Below are positions 1 to 8,401 of a DNA stretch of 64,000 bases, piece after piece. Source of the DNA: Pandoraea nosoerga (GTDB taxonomy: Bacteria > Pseudomonadota > Gammaproteobacteria > Burkholderiales > Burkholderiaceae). Under the pieces are notes generated by a model. It was not told where the DNA came from. It did not search any database and was given only the letters and a program-made list of their open reading frames with translations. The stretch is taken from positions 186,001 through 250,000 of the forward strand of contig NZ_CABPSC010000001.1 of the NCBI RefSeq assembly GCF_902459585.1, in the 5' to 3' direction. The position numbers and the translations under genes were made by a program. Numbering within the stretch: the first letter of the stretch is position 1; the number at the start of each line of letters is the position of its first letter.

Positions 1-1184
1 TGAAGGTGCACTGGGCGCTCGACGCGGTATCCCACAACGCGATCGTGCACGGCATTCTCGCCGCCCACGGCGTGCGCACGCTCGTCAAGAGCAAGTCGAT
101 GCTCACCGACGAGTGCGAGTTGCGCGAATATCTCGAGCCGCGCGGCATCGAGGTCATGGAGACCGATCTCGGCGAACGCATCCAGCAGTTGGACAAGCAA
201 CCGCCCTCGCACGTGGTGGTGCCGGCGGTGCACAAGCTGCGCGGCGACGTCGCCCGGCTCTTCGGCCGCACGCTCGGCACCGACCCGACGAACGACGACG
301 TGCATTATCTCGCCGAGAGCCAGCGGCGGACCACGCGCCCGGCGTTTCTGGAGGCCGGCGCCGGCATGACGGGCTGCAACTTCGCGGTGGCCGAGACAGG
401 GACCGTCGTCGTCTGCACCAACGAAGGCAACGCCGACCTGTCCGCCAATGTGCCGCCGGTCCACATCGTCTCCATCGGCATCGAGAAGCTGATTCCCCGC
501 ATGGCCGATCTCGGCGTGTTCGTCCGGCTGCTCTCGCGCAGCGCACTGGGCTCGCCGATCACACAGTACACGTCGCATTTCCGTGCGCCGCGGCCCGGGA
601 CCGAGATGCACTTCGTCATCGTCGACAATGGCCGCTCGGCGCGTCTGGCGATGGACGACTTCTGGTATTCGCTCAAGTGCATTCGCTGCGGCGCGTGCAT
701 GAACACCTGCCCCGTGTACCGGCGCAGCAGCGGCCTGTCGTATGGCAGCACGTATGCGGGCCCCATCGGGGCGATTCTCAATCCGGCCTCCGATCTGAAG
801 CGTTACAGCGCGCTGCCGTTCGCCTCGACGATGAACGGCAGTTGCAGCAACGTCTGCCCGGTGCGCATCAACATCCACGAACAACTGTACAAATGGCGCC
901 AGATCGTCGCCGAAGAAGGCGAGCTGCCGCGCGTCAAGCGACACCTGATCAAGCTCGCCGGCAAGCTGCTCGCCAGCCCGGCGCTGTATCGGGCATCGGT
1001 CAGGTCGATGAACGCCGCGCTGCACCGGCTGCCCAATCTCGTGCTCTACAACCCGCTCAACACGTGGGGCAAGGGCCGCGACTTGCCGGAGGCTCCCACG
1101 CAGACGTTCCGTGACTGGTACGACGCGAACCGTCGCGCCAGCGATACCGCGTCGGCAATCGACGACAACCAGGAGGCACGATGA
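1..1184 (+). CDS. lutB: Lactate utilisation protein B (LutB/YkgF), iron-sulfur subunit, 5'-partial
   Basis: The frame is open from the left edge (first whole codon at base 3), so the start lies upstream; about 394 residues are visible of the usual 470-490. LutB is the ferredoxin-like, LUD-domain subunit of the cytoplasmic LutABC complex that oxidises L-lactate to pyruvate. The visible part has the end of the LUD domain and then a ferredoxin motif, CIRCGACMNTCP (bases about 678-713). A second motif, SCSNVCPVRIN, lies near bases 841-870. In the second motif an Asn (MNGSC) stands where relatives I know have the first Cys of CxxC. The stop overlaps the lutC start (ATGA, 1181-1184), so the two are translationally coupled. 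Confidence 0.92.
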   Translation, partial: KVHWALDAVSHNAIVHGILAAHGVRTLVKSKSMLTDECELREYLEPRGIEVMETDLGERIQQLDKQPPSHVVVPAVHKLRGDVARLFGRTLGTDPTNDDVHYLAESQRRTTRPAFLEAGAGMTGCNFAVAETGTVVVCTNEGNADLSANVPPVHIVSIGIEKLIPRMADLGVFVRLLSRSALGSPITQYTSHFRAPRPGTEMHFVIVDNGRSARLAMDDFWYSLKCIRCGACMNTCPVYRRSSGLSYGSTYAGPIGAILNPASDLKRYSALPFASTMNGSCSNVCPVRINIHEQLYKWRQIVAEEGELPRVKRHLIKLAGKLLASPALYRASVRSMNAALHRLPNLVLYNPLNTWGKGRDLPEAPTQTFRDWYDANRRASDTASAIDDNQEAR

Positions 1185-1810
1185 GCACATCGCGCGAGGC
1201 ATTCCTGGTGCGCGTGCGCGCCGCCCAGCGGGTGGCGTTGCGCGAGGACGATCATCCGGCGCCCGGCGCCCGCGATCCGTTTGCGCTGCCCCCGCTGCCC
1301 GTGTTCGACACGCCGGCCGGTGATCGCACCGAGCGCTTCGGCACGAATCTGACGACGATGGGCGGCGAGCTCGTGGCGCTTGGCGACGCCCGCGAGTTGT
1401 GCGAATGGCTCGCCGAGCGGTTCCCCGGGGTTAGGCCTGTGAGCGCCGCGCCAGAAGCCGCAGTTGCCGAACGGATCGACGTGCTGCGCGCACCGGCGTC
1501 GCTGCACGACGTCGACGTCGGCGTCGTGCGCGCCCGCTACGGCGTGGCGGAGACAGGCTCGGTGTGGCTCTCGGAGCGCGAGTATGGCGTGAACGCGCTC
1601 GGCTATCTCGTACAGCATCTTGTCGTGCTGCTCGATCCGCGCGACATCGTCGATGGCCTGCAAGACATCTACCGCAAACCCGACTTCGCGCAGGCGCGTT
1701 ATGCGGTGCTCGTGACGGGGCCGTCTGCGACGGCCGACATCGAAGGCGTACTCATTCGGGGCGCGCAGGGCGTGCGGTCCTTGACGGTCGTGCTGCTGCC
1801 ACGCGATTGA
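1181..1810 (+). CDS. lutC: Lactate utilisation protein C (LutC/YkgG), LUD domain
   Basis: This 209-residue protein matches the usual length of LutC, the third subunit of the LutABC L-lactate oxidation complex. It carries one LUD domain (about residues 60-208). The typical stretch YGVAETGSVWLSE is followed by LVVLLDP and ending VLLPRD. The ATG overlaps the lutB stop by four bases, which fixes the start and the operon. A strong GC-rich hairpin follows the stop, so the operon probably ends here. Confidence 0.92.
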   Translation: MSTSREAFLVRVRAAQRVALREDDHPAPGARDPFALPPLPVFDTPAGDRTERFGTNLTTMGGELVALGDARELCEWLAERFPGVRPVSAAPEAAVAERIDVLRAPASLHDVDVGVVRARYGVAETGSVWLSEREYGVNALGYLVQHLVVLLDPRDIVDGLQDIYRKPDFAQARYAVLVTGPSATADIEGVLIRGAQGVRSLTVVLLPRD

Positions 1811-1816
1811 TCCGCC

Positions 1817-1852
1817 CCGGCGCGCGCGACAGTTTGTCGCGTCGCGCGCCGG
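1817..1852. terminator. GC-rich hairpin after lutC
   Basis: An imperfect inverted repeat (CCGGCGCGCG-bulge-AC pairing with GTCGCGCGCCGG at 1841-1852) starts 7 bases after the lutC stop. There is no T-run afterwards, so it may stop transcription poorly on its own or protect the 3' end of the message. Confidence 0.4.
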
Positions 1853-1865
1853 GGGGCGTGCACGC

Positions 1866-1907
1866 TTGACGCGCGTCAAGTCGCGTGGCGGGTGCTGCTT
1901 CTACCAT
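1866..1907 (+). promoter_or_regulatory. FNR/Anr-type box and -10 element of ompW
   Basis: Bases 1866-1879 read TTGACGCGCGTCAA, a perfect palindrome fitting TTGA-N6-TCAA; the full palindrome is 16 bp (1865-1880). TACCAT at 1902-1907 is a plausible -10 hexamer, giving a transcription start near 1914. The box centre (1872.5) is then about 41.5 bases upstream, the standard class II activator position of CRP/FNR-family proteins. ompW of E. coli is known to respond to FNR. The site and spacing are seen; the binding protein is inferred. Confidence 0.65.
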
Positions 1908-1940
1908 CGGCCGTGCTCACTCACGACTTTGGAAATCATC

Positions 1941-2633
1941 ATGAAGCACACCCTCGGCGCCAAGGCCATCGCCGCCGCGCTCGTCGCAGGCGCCGCGCTT
2001 TTCTGCGCCGGCGCATCAGCCCAGTCCGCCGACACCCCCATCGAATCGCCGAAGACATTCGGCTTCATCAAGGACAGCTCGCAAGGCATCTACGCCGGTG
2101 ACGTTCTCGCGCGCGTGCGCGCGATCGGCATCATGCCGGACTCGCACGCGAGCGGAAGCGTATTGCCGACGCTCGGCGTCACGGTGAACAACGCGATCGT
2201 GCCGGAGCTCGACTTCACGTACATGGTTCTCGACAACGTCGGCATCGAACTCATCCTCGGCATGTCACGGCATCAGCTCACCTCGAGTCTGGGTCACCTG
2301 GGCGGCGTGAACGTGCTGCCGCCGACGCTGCTGCTGCAATACCACTTCAATCACGCCGGCAGGGTGCGGCCGTATGTCGGCGCCGGCATCAACTACACGC
2401 GCTTCTGGAACAGCAATCTGAACGCGGGCGGCACGCCGATCTCCATCCGGAACCACAGCGTCGGTCCGGCCCTGCAGGCTGGCGTCGACATTCAGATGAC
2501 CAAGACGGTGTTCTTCAACTTCGACATCAAGAAGATCTGGATGAAGACCGATACGTCGCTCGCGGGCGCGGATCTCGGCACGCTGCACATCGATCCGCTG
2601 ATCGTCGGCGTCGGGCTCGGCATCAAGTTCTGA
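1941..2633 (+). CDS. ompW: OmpW-family outer membrane protein
   Basis: This 230-residue protein has a Sec signal peptide (about residues 1-28, ending GASAQS) followed by an eight-stranded OmpW-type barrel. Typical segments are PTLLLQYHFN, VRPYVGAGINYT and the C-terminal VGVGLGIKF, which ends in the aromatic residue expected for BAM-dependent insertion. OmpW proteins form narrow hydrophobic channels. ATG 1941 is chosen because the signal peptide begins there and GGAA lies about 10 bases upstream. The frame extends to 1866 but that part has no signal-peptide character. Regulation by an FNR-family protein is suggested by the box at 1866-1879. Confidence 0.9.
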   Translation: MKHTLGAKAIAAALVAGAALFCAGASAQSADTPIESPKTFGFIKDSSQGIYAGDVLARVRAIGIMPDSHASGSVLPTLGVTVNNAIVPELDFTYMVLDNVGIELILGMSRHQLTSSLGHLGGVNVLPPTLLLQYHFNHAGRVRPYVGAGINYTRFWNSNLNAGGTPISIRNHSVGPALQAGVDIQMTKTVFFNFDIKKIWMKTDTSLAGADLGTLHIDPLIVGVGLGIKF

Positions 2634-2778
2634 GCGGCGCCGCGCGATCAACGCACGCCTCGGCGGGTGCCGAGCGCCGGGTTCCGAAACGCTGGCAATC
2701 CGGTACGCCGGCGAGGGGAGCCGGGCGCCACGCAAGCCCGTCTGTGGCGTCCCCTTTTCTTCCGGCGCGTGGGTCCCC

Positions 2779-2859
2779 TTGATGCCGTTGATGCCGTTGA
2801 TGCCGTTGATGCCGTTGATGCCGTTGATGCCGTTGATGCCGTTGATGCCGTTGATGCCG
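2779..2859. repeat. Nine perfect copies of a 9-bp tandem repeat (TTGATGCCG)
   Basis: TTGATGCCG is repeated exactly nine times with no mismatch across 81 bp. Perfect identity suggests recent expansion by slippage, so copy number may vary between strains. It lies between the end of ompW and the promoter of the DUF2946 gene. Confidence 0.97.
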
Positions 2860-2945
2860 TGGGGGCGACGGGAGCAGCAGAGGCGCCTCGGGGCGTTTGC
2901 CTTGTCCTAAAACGCGATGCGGCATAAAGGGCGATGCGGCAAATT

Positions 2946-3006
2946 GTCGCGCAGCCCCTACATGAGAACGCAAGTCATTTACGCTGCGCGACGACAGCGC
3001 CTACAA
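2946..3006 (+). promoter_or_regulatory. Candidate Fur-type box inside a 10-bp inverted repeat, with -10 element
   Basis: GTCGCGCAGC (2946-2955) and GCTGCGCGAC (2983-2992) are perfect inverted repeats. Between them, the complement of 2962-2980 reads AATGACTTGCGTTCTCAT, which shares the AATGA...TTCTCAT ends of betaproteobacterial Fur boxes. TACAAT at 3002-3007 is a good -10. The site precedes a DUF2946 gene and a TonB-dependent receptor, where iron or copper control would be natural. Assignment to Fur is by eye and tentative. Confidence 0.35.
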
Positions 3007-3049
3007 TGCCTGGTTCCCTGAATTTTTCACATTCGTACCCGGCCCAGGC

Positions 3050-3556
3050 ATGCGCAAGCTCCGTCAGCATCGCGTCGCAATCGGGATCGCCTTGACGGCG
3101 ATCCTGCTGGCAGCGCTCATGCCAGCGATTGCGCAATGGCGGGCCGCCATGCAGCGGGACCCGTTTGCGGTCTACTGCACGGTGCAAGGCGCGCAAGCCG
3201 CGTTGGGCGCGTCCACCGCGCCACGCGTCGATGCGCAGCGCGAGCCCGCGCACGACGGGCACTCGGGCCACGACGACGCGCAGGCGCCACCCATCAACGC
3301 CGAGGCCGCAAGCCTGCACGGCCAGTACAGCGAGCACGGCGGCGGCGATCATTCGCTCGCGTCGGCGCAACACTGGGAAAAGTGCGGCTATTGCACGCTC
3401 TGGTCCCATCAGCCGCTCGTCACCACCGACCTCCTTTCTCTCCCGCCCGCGTCTGCGCCCGGCGTCTCCACCGCCCCGCGGGTGCTGGTGCCGCACTACC
3501 CGCGCGTCCGCTTCTACGCCGCGCTCGCACGCGCACCGCCCGCCCTCTCGGTCTGA
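3050..3556 (+). CDS. DUF2946 family membrane-anchored protein
   Basis: This 168-residue protein has one N-terminal hydrophobic segment (about residues 9-29), a His/Asp-rich stretch (HDGHSGHDDA, residues about 66-75) and the family motif WEKCGYCTLW with Cys112 and Cys115. DUF2946 proteins are small inner-membrane proteins of unknown function. They are often found beside TonB-dependent receptors and copper or other metal genes, as here (receptor 346 bp downstream, same strand). The His-rich part and the CxxC suggest metal binding, which is inference. Confidence 0.8.
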   Translation: MRKLRQHRVAIGIALTAILLAALMPAIAQWRAAMQRDPFAVYCTVQGAQAALGASTAPRVDAQREPAHDGHSGHDDAQAPPINAEAASLHGQYSEHGGGDHSLASAQHWEKCGYCTLWSHQPLVTTDLLSLPPASAPGVSTAPRVLVPHYPRVRFYAALARAPPALSV

Positions 3557-3902
3557 TCTCACGTCGACTTCCGGTCGATGCCGGAAGCCTTTACCGAACG
3601 TGCCGCGCCTTGCGGCAAATCATGTCGCTCATGCCACGCGCAGCGGGACTCGTCCATCGCGTCTGACGGACGCGCTTGGCCCACAGGCGGCCGCGCGTCG
3701 GTGCGCGTGCGGCCCGCGCCGTGCGTGGCACCGATGCCGCTCCGGGTAGCGTGACGACGCGTCGCCTTATCAGGCCCGCACCCCGCGCCCCGCGCCGCGC
3801 CCATTGACCCACGTCAGCCGGGCAGGGCCGAGCGAGCGAGGCGAGCACGTTCGACACCTACGATCACCAGGCGGCCGGCCACCGGCCGCGAGAGAGACAT
3901 TC
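3557..3902. other. Intergenic region before the TonB-dependent receptor
   Basis: 346 bp without a convincing gene. I saw no B12, TPP or other riboswitch core. The only clear structure is the hairpin beside the receptor's ribosome-binding site (3871-3889). Confidence 0.6.
3871..3898 (+). promoter_or_regulatory. Hairpin abutting the ribosome-binding site of the TonB receptor gene
   Basis: GCGGCCGG (3871-3878) and CCGGCCGC (3882-3889) form a perfect 8-bp GC stem with a 3-base loop. It is followed at once by the purine-rich GAGAGAGA that serves as Shine-Dalgarno for the ATG at 3903. A stem in this position could modulate ribosome access. No ligand or trans factor is suggested by the sequence. 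Confidence 0.35.
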
Positions 3903-6197
3903 ATGTCACGTTCCATGCCACAGAAGCCGTTGCAAACGGCCATTGCACTCGCCCTCGCTTCGCTGGGCGGCACCGCGCACGCGCTCGCCACCGACCCGGA
4001 GACCACCGGCATGCGTGTGGCCGCCGAAGCAACCCATGCCGCCACGCACACCGGGGCGCATGCCAGGAATCGCTTGTCGGAGACAGACAGCGCCTCGGGA
4101 GCCGGCGCTACCCCAGTGGCGTCGTTGACGCTCGCACAGGCGATCGTGCCCGACGCGACGCGCACGGCGCCCCCCTTCGCCGCCACGAGTTCGGGCTCGG
4201 CAGCAACGACACTGCCCGCCACGACCGTGACGGCGACGCCCGAGTCGCTCACCTCGCCCAGCATCGAAGACCAGAAGGCCGCGCTGTTCCAGACGGCGGG
4301 CTCCGTCGGCTTCGTCGACGCAGGCAGCTATCAGGACACTTACGCCTTCAACTTGCGCGACGTGCTCAAGGACAGTCCCGGCGTCTACGTGCAGAACCGC
4401 TACGGGCAGGAAATGCGCGTGTCGATTCGCGGCTCGGGCATTGCCCGCGGCTACCACGTGCGCGGCCTCGAGATCCTTCAGGACGGCATTCCGACCAACT
4501 CGGCGGACGGCAGCGGCGACTACTACCAGATCGACCCACTCGGCCTTCGTTCGACGGAGATCTACAAGGGCGGCAACGGCCTCGCCTACGGTTCGACGAC
4601 GCTCGGCGGCGCCCTGAACTTCGTGACGCCCACCGCTTACACGGCTGAGGCCGCCAATCAGTTCCGCATCGATGGCGGCAGCTTCGGCACCGTGCGGGCG
4701 AGCGCCCAGATGTCGCGCATCTTCGGCCCGCTCGACGCACTGGCGACCGTCACGGTCAACCGCGCGGACGGCTATCGCGATCACGCCAAGGGCAACTACG
4801 CGCAGATCAACGCGAACGTCGGCTATAAATTCTCTCCGCGCGTGGAGACCCGCTTCTTCTTCGGTGCTTACGTGGTCGACCAGAAGCTGCCCGGCACTCT
4901 CTCGCTGTCCGACGCGCTCCACAACCCGACCAAAGCCGCCGCATCGGCCATCTCCGGCGACCAGGCGCGCAACACGCGCACGGAGCGGCTTGGCAACCTC
5001 ACCACGATCCGCCTCGAGACCGGTCAGCTCGACATCGCGTCCTGGGTCATTCACAAAAGCCTGTACCACCCGATCTTCCAGGTACTGGACCAGGACGGCT
5101 GGACGTATGGCGTTGCCCCTCGCTACACCGCCAACCTCACGCTGGCGGGCATGCGCAACGACCTGATCGTCGGCGCACGATTCTTCGGCGGCAACACGCG
5201 TGCCGATCAGTACGTCAACGTGAACGGCAACCGCGGCGCCCAGACCCTGGCCTCCCGGCAGAGTGCTTACAACTACGAGGCATACTTCGAGAACCGGCTG
5301 TTCTTCCTGCCGACGATCGGCCTGATGATCGGCGCCAAAGCCTATCGCGACGTCCGACAGTACGTCGACTACGGTGGCATGCCGGGCGACACCAACTATC
5401 GCTCGACGAGTGCGGCGTACTCCGGCGTCAATCCGAAGATCGGGCTGCTCTGGGAGCCGCGCAAGGACGTGCAGGCGTTCCTCGACGTTACGCGCAGCGC
5501 CGACGTGCCCGACTTCACCGACCTGTCGCAGACGTTCGGCGCCACCTCGCGCTTCGTGCCGCTCGCCTCGCAGCACGCGTGGACGATCGAGGCGGGCACG
5601 CGCGGAAAGCTCGATCGCTTCGCGTGGGACGTCACCGCCTACCGCTCGCTCGTGCGCGACCAACTGCTTCAGTACACGACCACACCGGACGTCCCGGCGG
5701 CCACGTTCAACGCGAACAAGACCGTGCTGCAGGGTCTGGAGATCGGCGCCTGCGTCGACCTGTTCAAAAACGTGATAGCGACAGGCGATCGCGTAACGCT
5801 GGCGCAGATCTGGAACTACAGCGATTTCCGGTTCCGCGATGATCCGCAGTACGGCAGCAACCGGATTGCCGGCGTGCCGACAAACGTCCTGCGCACTACG
5901 CTGGGCTACGCGTTGTCGAACCGCTTCCAGATCGCTGCGTCACTCGACTGGGTACCCGCGGGCGCCTACGTCGACTACGCCAACACGATGCGCGTACCCG
6001 GCTACACGTTGCTTGGCGTGCAGGCGTCGTATCAGGTGCAGCGCGGCGTTACGTTCTATGTCGACGCCCGCAATCTGACCGACAAGCGCTACGTCACCGA
6101 CTTCAGCACCGTGACGGATGCGCGCACCGCCAACACCGCCGTGTTCTATCCGGGCGATGGCCGCAGCGTGTTCGCCGGTCTGCGATTTGCATTCTGA
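3903..6197 (+). CDS. TonB-dependent outer membrane receptor
   Basis: A 764-residue receptor. It has a signal peptide (about 1-27, ending AHALA) and then an unusually long, Ala/Thr-rich linker to about residue 110. A plug domain follows (about 120-250; LRDVLKDSPGVYVQNRYGQE, IRGSG, GLAYGSTTLGGALNF), then a 22-stranded barrel ending GLRFAF with the terminal Phe. Such receptors import siderophores, cofactors or chelated metals using TonB energy. The start at 3903 is chosen for its signal peptide and the GAGAGA Shine-Dalgarno; the frame extends to 3804 without signal features. The DUF2946 gene upstream and the cytochrome b561 downstream hint at metal uptake, but the substrate cannot be read from the sequence. 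Confidence 0.88.
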   Translation: MSRSMPQKPLQTAIALALASLGGTAHALATDPETTGMRVAAEATHAATHTGAHARNRLSETDSASGAGATPVASLTLAQAIVPDATRTAPPFAATSSGSAATTLPATTVTATPESLTSPSIEDQKAALFQTAGSVGFVDAGSYQDTYAFNLRDVLKDSPGVYVQNRYGQEMRVSIRGSGIARGYHVRGLEILQDGIPTNSADGSGDYYQIDPLGLRSTEIYKGGNGLAYGSTTLGGALNFVTPTAYTAEAANQFRIDGGSFGTVRASAQMSRIFGPLDALATVTVNRADGYRDHAKGNYAQINANVGYKFSPRVETRFFFGAYVVDQKLPGTLSLSDALHNPTKAAASAISGDQARNTRTERLGNLTTIRLETGQLDIASWVIHKSLYHPIFQVLDQDGWTYGVAPRYTANLTLAGMRNDLIVGARFFGGNTRADQYVNVNGNRGAQTLASRQSAYNYEAYFENRLFFLPTIGLMIGAKAYRDVRQYVDYGGMPGDTNYRSTSAAYSGVNPKIGLLWEPRKDVQAFLDVTRSADVPDFTDLSQTFGATSRFVPLASQHAWTIEAGTRGKLDRFAWDVTAYRSLVRDQLLQYTTTPDVPAATFNANKTVLQGLEIGACVDLFKNVIATGDRVTLAQIWNYSDFRFRDDPQYGSNRIAGVPTNVLRTTLGYALSNRFQIAASLDWVPAGAYVDYANTMRVPGYTLLGVQASYQVQRGVTFYVDARNLTDKRYVTDFSTVTDARTANTAVFYPGDGRSVFAGLRFAF

Positions 6198-6514
6198 TTT
6201 GCGTTCTGATTTTGATTCGCGTCCTGACTCGCTTCTTGACTCACGTCCCTACTCGCGTTCTGATTGCATGCTGATTTGCACCACGATCGCGATCGGCGTT
6301 TCGGCGATGGGTTCGGTGGGCATTTGAGTGAGCATTTCAGTGGGCATTTCAGTGGGCATTCCGGCCGGCGCCTCGGCGGGCGCCGCGATCTGTCGGCGGT
6401 CGGACCGGTGCGCCGGGGACTCAGGACTGCGGACGCACGGCCAGCCCGCGGGCGGGTCGCGCGCGGTGCAGCCAGTCGCGCGCGCCGTCCGGCCAGCCGA
6501 TGGCCAGCCTATGC
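6198..6514. other. Convergent intergenic region made largely of degenerate repeats
   Basis: The space between the receptor and the convergent cytochrome b561 has no convincing gene. From the receptor's last codons to about 6290 it is built from imperfect units resembling TTCTGATTTGCG / TTGACTCACG. The four-copy 12-bp array at 6316-6363 follows. The rest is GC-rich without recognisable structure, and no T-tailed terminator was seen. Confidence 0.6.
6316..6363. repeat. Four copies of a 12-bp tandem repeat
   Basis: GTGGGCATTTGA, GTGAGCATTTCA, GTGGGCATTTCA and GTGGGCATTCCG follow each other without a gap, each differing from the others at one to three positions. Confidence 0.9.
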
Positions 6515-7087
6515 TCAGAGCATCCGCCGCAAGGTGTCGTCGCGGCGGAAGTAGTGATGCCACAGCGCCGCCAGCGCGTGCAAACCGATGACCCAATAGA
6601 ACGCGTTGCCCACCGTCTCGTGAATATCCTTGATGGCGCGGCGTGCAGCGTCGTCCTGAGCGATGAACTGGGGCAGCGCAACGTCGAGCCCGGGAATCGT
6701 CAACACATGGCCACCCGCATTGAGTGTGAGATAGCCGAGGACGGGCTGGGCGAAGATGAACAGGTACAGCAGCAGGTGCACCACCGCCGAACCCGCACGC
6801 ACCATCCAGCTTTGGCCCGGCAATGCCGCCGGCGCCCCCTTGACGAGCCGCCACAGCAGCCGCGGCACCGCCAGCAGCAGCGCCAACGTCCCCGCCCATT
6901 CGTGAATCGTCATGGACAATGCACGCGGAGCACTGCCCTTTGGCAGATAGCCCTTCGTGATCACGGCCGCGTACGCGATCACGATCAGCAGCGCGATCGC
7001 CCAGTGAAAGAAGATCGCCGGCGGGGCATAGCGTCCGACGGGCGATAACGGCGAACCGGGCGAGCGAAACTTGATCGCGTTGTCCAT
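6515..7087 (-). CDS. Cytochrome b561 family protein (CybB-like superoxide:ubiquinone oxidoreductase)
   Basis: A 190-residue four-helix inner-membrane protein, the usual length for this family. Haem-ligand histidines sit in the expected places: FHWAIA in helix 1, IHEWAG in helix 2, KDIHETVGNAF and the terminal GLHALAALWHHYF. Members bind two b-type haems and pass electrons between quinone and a partner, superoxide for E. coli CybB. The gene converges on the TonB receptor. The Shine-Dalgarno GAGGAG is somewhat far (about 13 bases) from the ATG at 7087. Confidence 0.88.
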   Translation of the reverse strand: MDNAIKFRSPGSPLSPVGRYAPPAIFFHWAIALLIVIAYAAVITKGYLPKGSAPRALSMTIHEWAGTLALLLAVPRLLWRLVKGAPAALPGQSWMVRAGSAVVHLLLYLFIFAQPVLGYLTLNAGGHVLTIPGLDVALPQFIAQDDAARRAIKDIHETVGNAFYWVIGLHALAALWHHYFRRDDTLRRML

Positions 7088-7530
7088 TTTCGTGGCACTC
7101 CTCTTTTCATCGGGGACTGACGCATTATCGCCTTCCGGTCGTTACGCGAAAAGGTCACAAAACGTCACAGTTGTTACGCCGCGTTTCCGATTGATATTTG
7201 GATTCCTCCTCACATGAGCCGTCGACCAATGCCGGCTTGCGCCCGGCCCGACGCACACAGCAACCGCCGCCACCGAGCCGTCTCGCTGCGGAGCAACATT
7301 CGCTGCGTGCATCGGTGAGGCAAGCTTAGCCTCGCGGATCGGCGAAAGGCTTGTGAACTATCCGAGAGAATCGACGACCGAACGCCATAGCGGAGATGTC
7401 CGGGCCATGGCCAGGACGAATCCGACCCAAAAGATAGGACGACACCGCGAAGTGTTGCGCCAAGCCCTCACTGCACTGGTCAGAGTTCGACGTGCAGGCC
7501 GATAATGGACGCAAAAATCGAGGAGGACAC
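7088..7530. other. Divergent intergenic region, no features recognised
   Basis: 443 bp between the cytochrome b561 start and the aldo/keto reductase start. Apart from the AGGAGG Shine-Dalgarno at 7520-7525, I see no promoter match, operator or repeat convincing enough to report. Confidence 0.5.
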
Positions 7531-8367
7531 ATGATGCGAAACATCTCTCTACCCGGCGGCGAATCAGTACCGGTGCTCGGTCAGGGCACGTGGATGATGG
7601 GCGAGAAGCCCGAGCGCCGCCGCGGCGAGATCGCGGCGCTGCGGCTTGGCGTCTCGCTCGGCATGACGCTCGTCGACACGGCCGAAATGTACGGCGAGGG
7701 CGCGACCGAGACCCTTGTCGGCGAAGCGCTCGACGGCCTTCGCGACGAGGTATTTCTCGTGAGCAAGGTGTACCCGCACAACGCATCGCGCCGCGGCGTG
7801 ATCGACGCCTGCGAGCGTAGTCTCTCGCGCCTGCGCACGGACCGGCTCGACCTGTATCTTCTTCACTGGCGCGGCGCAGTGCCGCTCGAGGAAACGATCG
7901 CGGGATTCGAAACGCTGCGCGACGCGGGCAAGATTCGCTATTGGGGCGTGAGCAACTTCGACACTGACGACATGGAGGAGCTGTTCGGCGCCGCGGGCGG
8001 CAACGCATGCATCACCAATCAGGTGCTCTACAACCTGTCCCGGCGCGGGCCGGAATACGACCTCGTCCCCTGGCTCGCCCGGCACGGACTACCCATGATG
8101 GCCTACTCGCCCATCGAGCAGGGGCGGCTGCCCACGAAAGGCGTGCTCGGCGACATCGCACAGGCACGAAACGTCGCCCCATTGCAGATCGCCCTCGCCT
8201 GGGTGCTGAACCGCCAGCGCGTCATCGCGATCCCGAAGGCTGGCTCCGAGGACCATGTGCGTGCCAATCGCGCGGCGCTCGACATTACCTTGAGCGCCGA
8301 AGAGCTGGCCATGCTCGACCATCACTTCGAGCCGCCGTCGCGCAAGCGCCCGCTGGAGATGATCTGA
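7531..8367 (+). CDS. Aldo/keto reductase
   Basis: A 278-residue single-domain TIM-barrel reductase using NADPH. The catalytic tetrad is present: Asp49 and Tyr54 in VDTAEMY, Lys79 in LVSKVYPH and His112 in LYLLHWRG. The cofactor-binding AIPKAGSEDHVRAN follows near the C terminus. It resembles small stand-alone YeaE/YtbE-type AKRs; the substrate is unknown. The ATG at 7531 is preferred to an in-frame ATG at 7492 because AGGAGG lies just 5 bases before it. The gene is monocistronic. Confidence 0.9.
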   Translation: MMRNISLPGGESVPVLGQGTWMMGEKPERRRGEIAALRLGVSLGMTLVDTAEMYGEGATETLVGEALDGLRDEVFLVSKVYPHNASRRGVIDACERSLSRLRTDRLDLYLLHWRGAVPLEETIAGFETLRDAGKIRYWGVSNFDTDDMEELFGAAGGNACITNQVLYNLSRRGPEYDLVPWLARHGLPMMAYSPIEQGRLPTKGVLGDIAQARNVAPLQIALAWVLNRQRVIAIPKAGSEDHVRANRAALDITLSAEELAMLDHHFEPPSRKRPLEMI

Positions 8368-8401
8368 GCGCATCGCCGGCCCGTCTCGCATACAGGGAGG
8401 A

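Larger units (their letters stand above)
2634..3049. other. Intergenic region between ompW and the DUF2946 gene
   Basis: No convincing gene. It holds a weak hairpin near 2726-2749 followed by CCCCTTTTCT, the nine-copy 9-bp array at 2779-2859, and the promoter region of the DUF2946 gene (2946-3006). The in-frame peptides of the array (DAV repeats on +, HQR repeats on -) arise from the repeat itself and I do not call them genes. Confidence 0.7.

Noticed and set aside
2779-2859. CRISPR array
   Set aside because: Units are 9 bp with no spacers, and no cas gene occurs in the window.
2623-2973. Repeat-encoded proteins (DAV or HQR repeats) at the 9-bp array
   Set aside because: The repeat sequence itself keeps all frames open; there is no Shine-Dalgarno, domain or plausible product.
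3557-3902. Cobalamin or other riboswitch before the TonB receptor
   Set aside because: I looked for a B12-box-like core and found none; only a short GC hairpin is present.
3906-5663. A 585-codon minus-strand frame opposite the TonB receptor
   Set aside because: Shadow of a strongly biased coding sequence; Val/Arg/Glu-rich and without recognisable domains.
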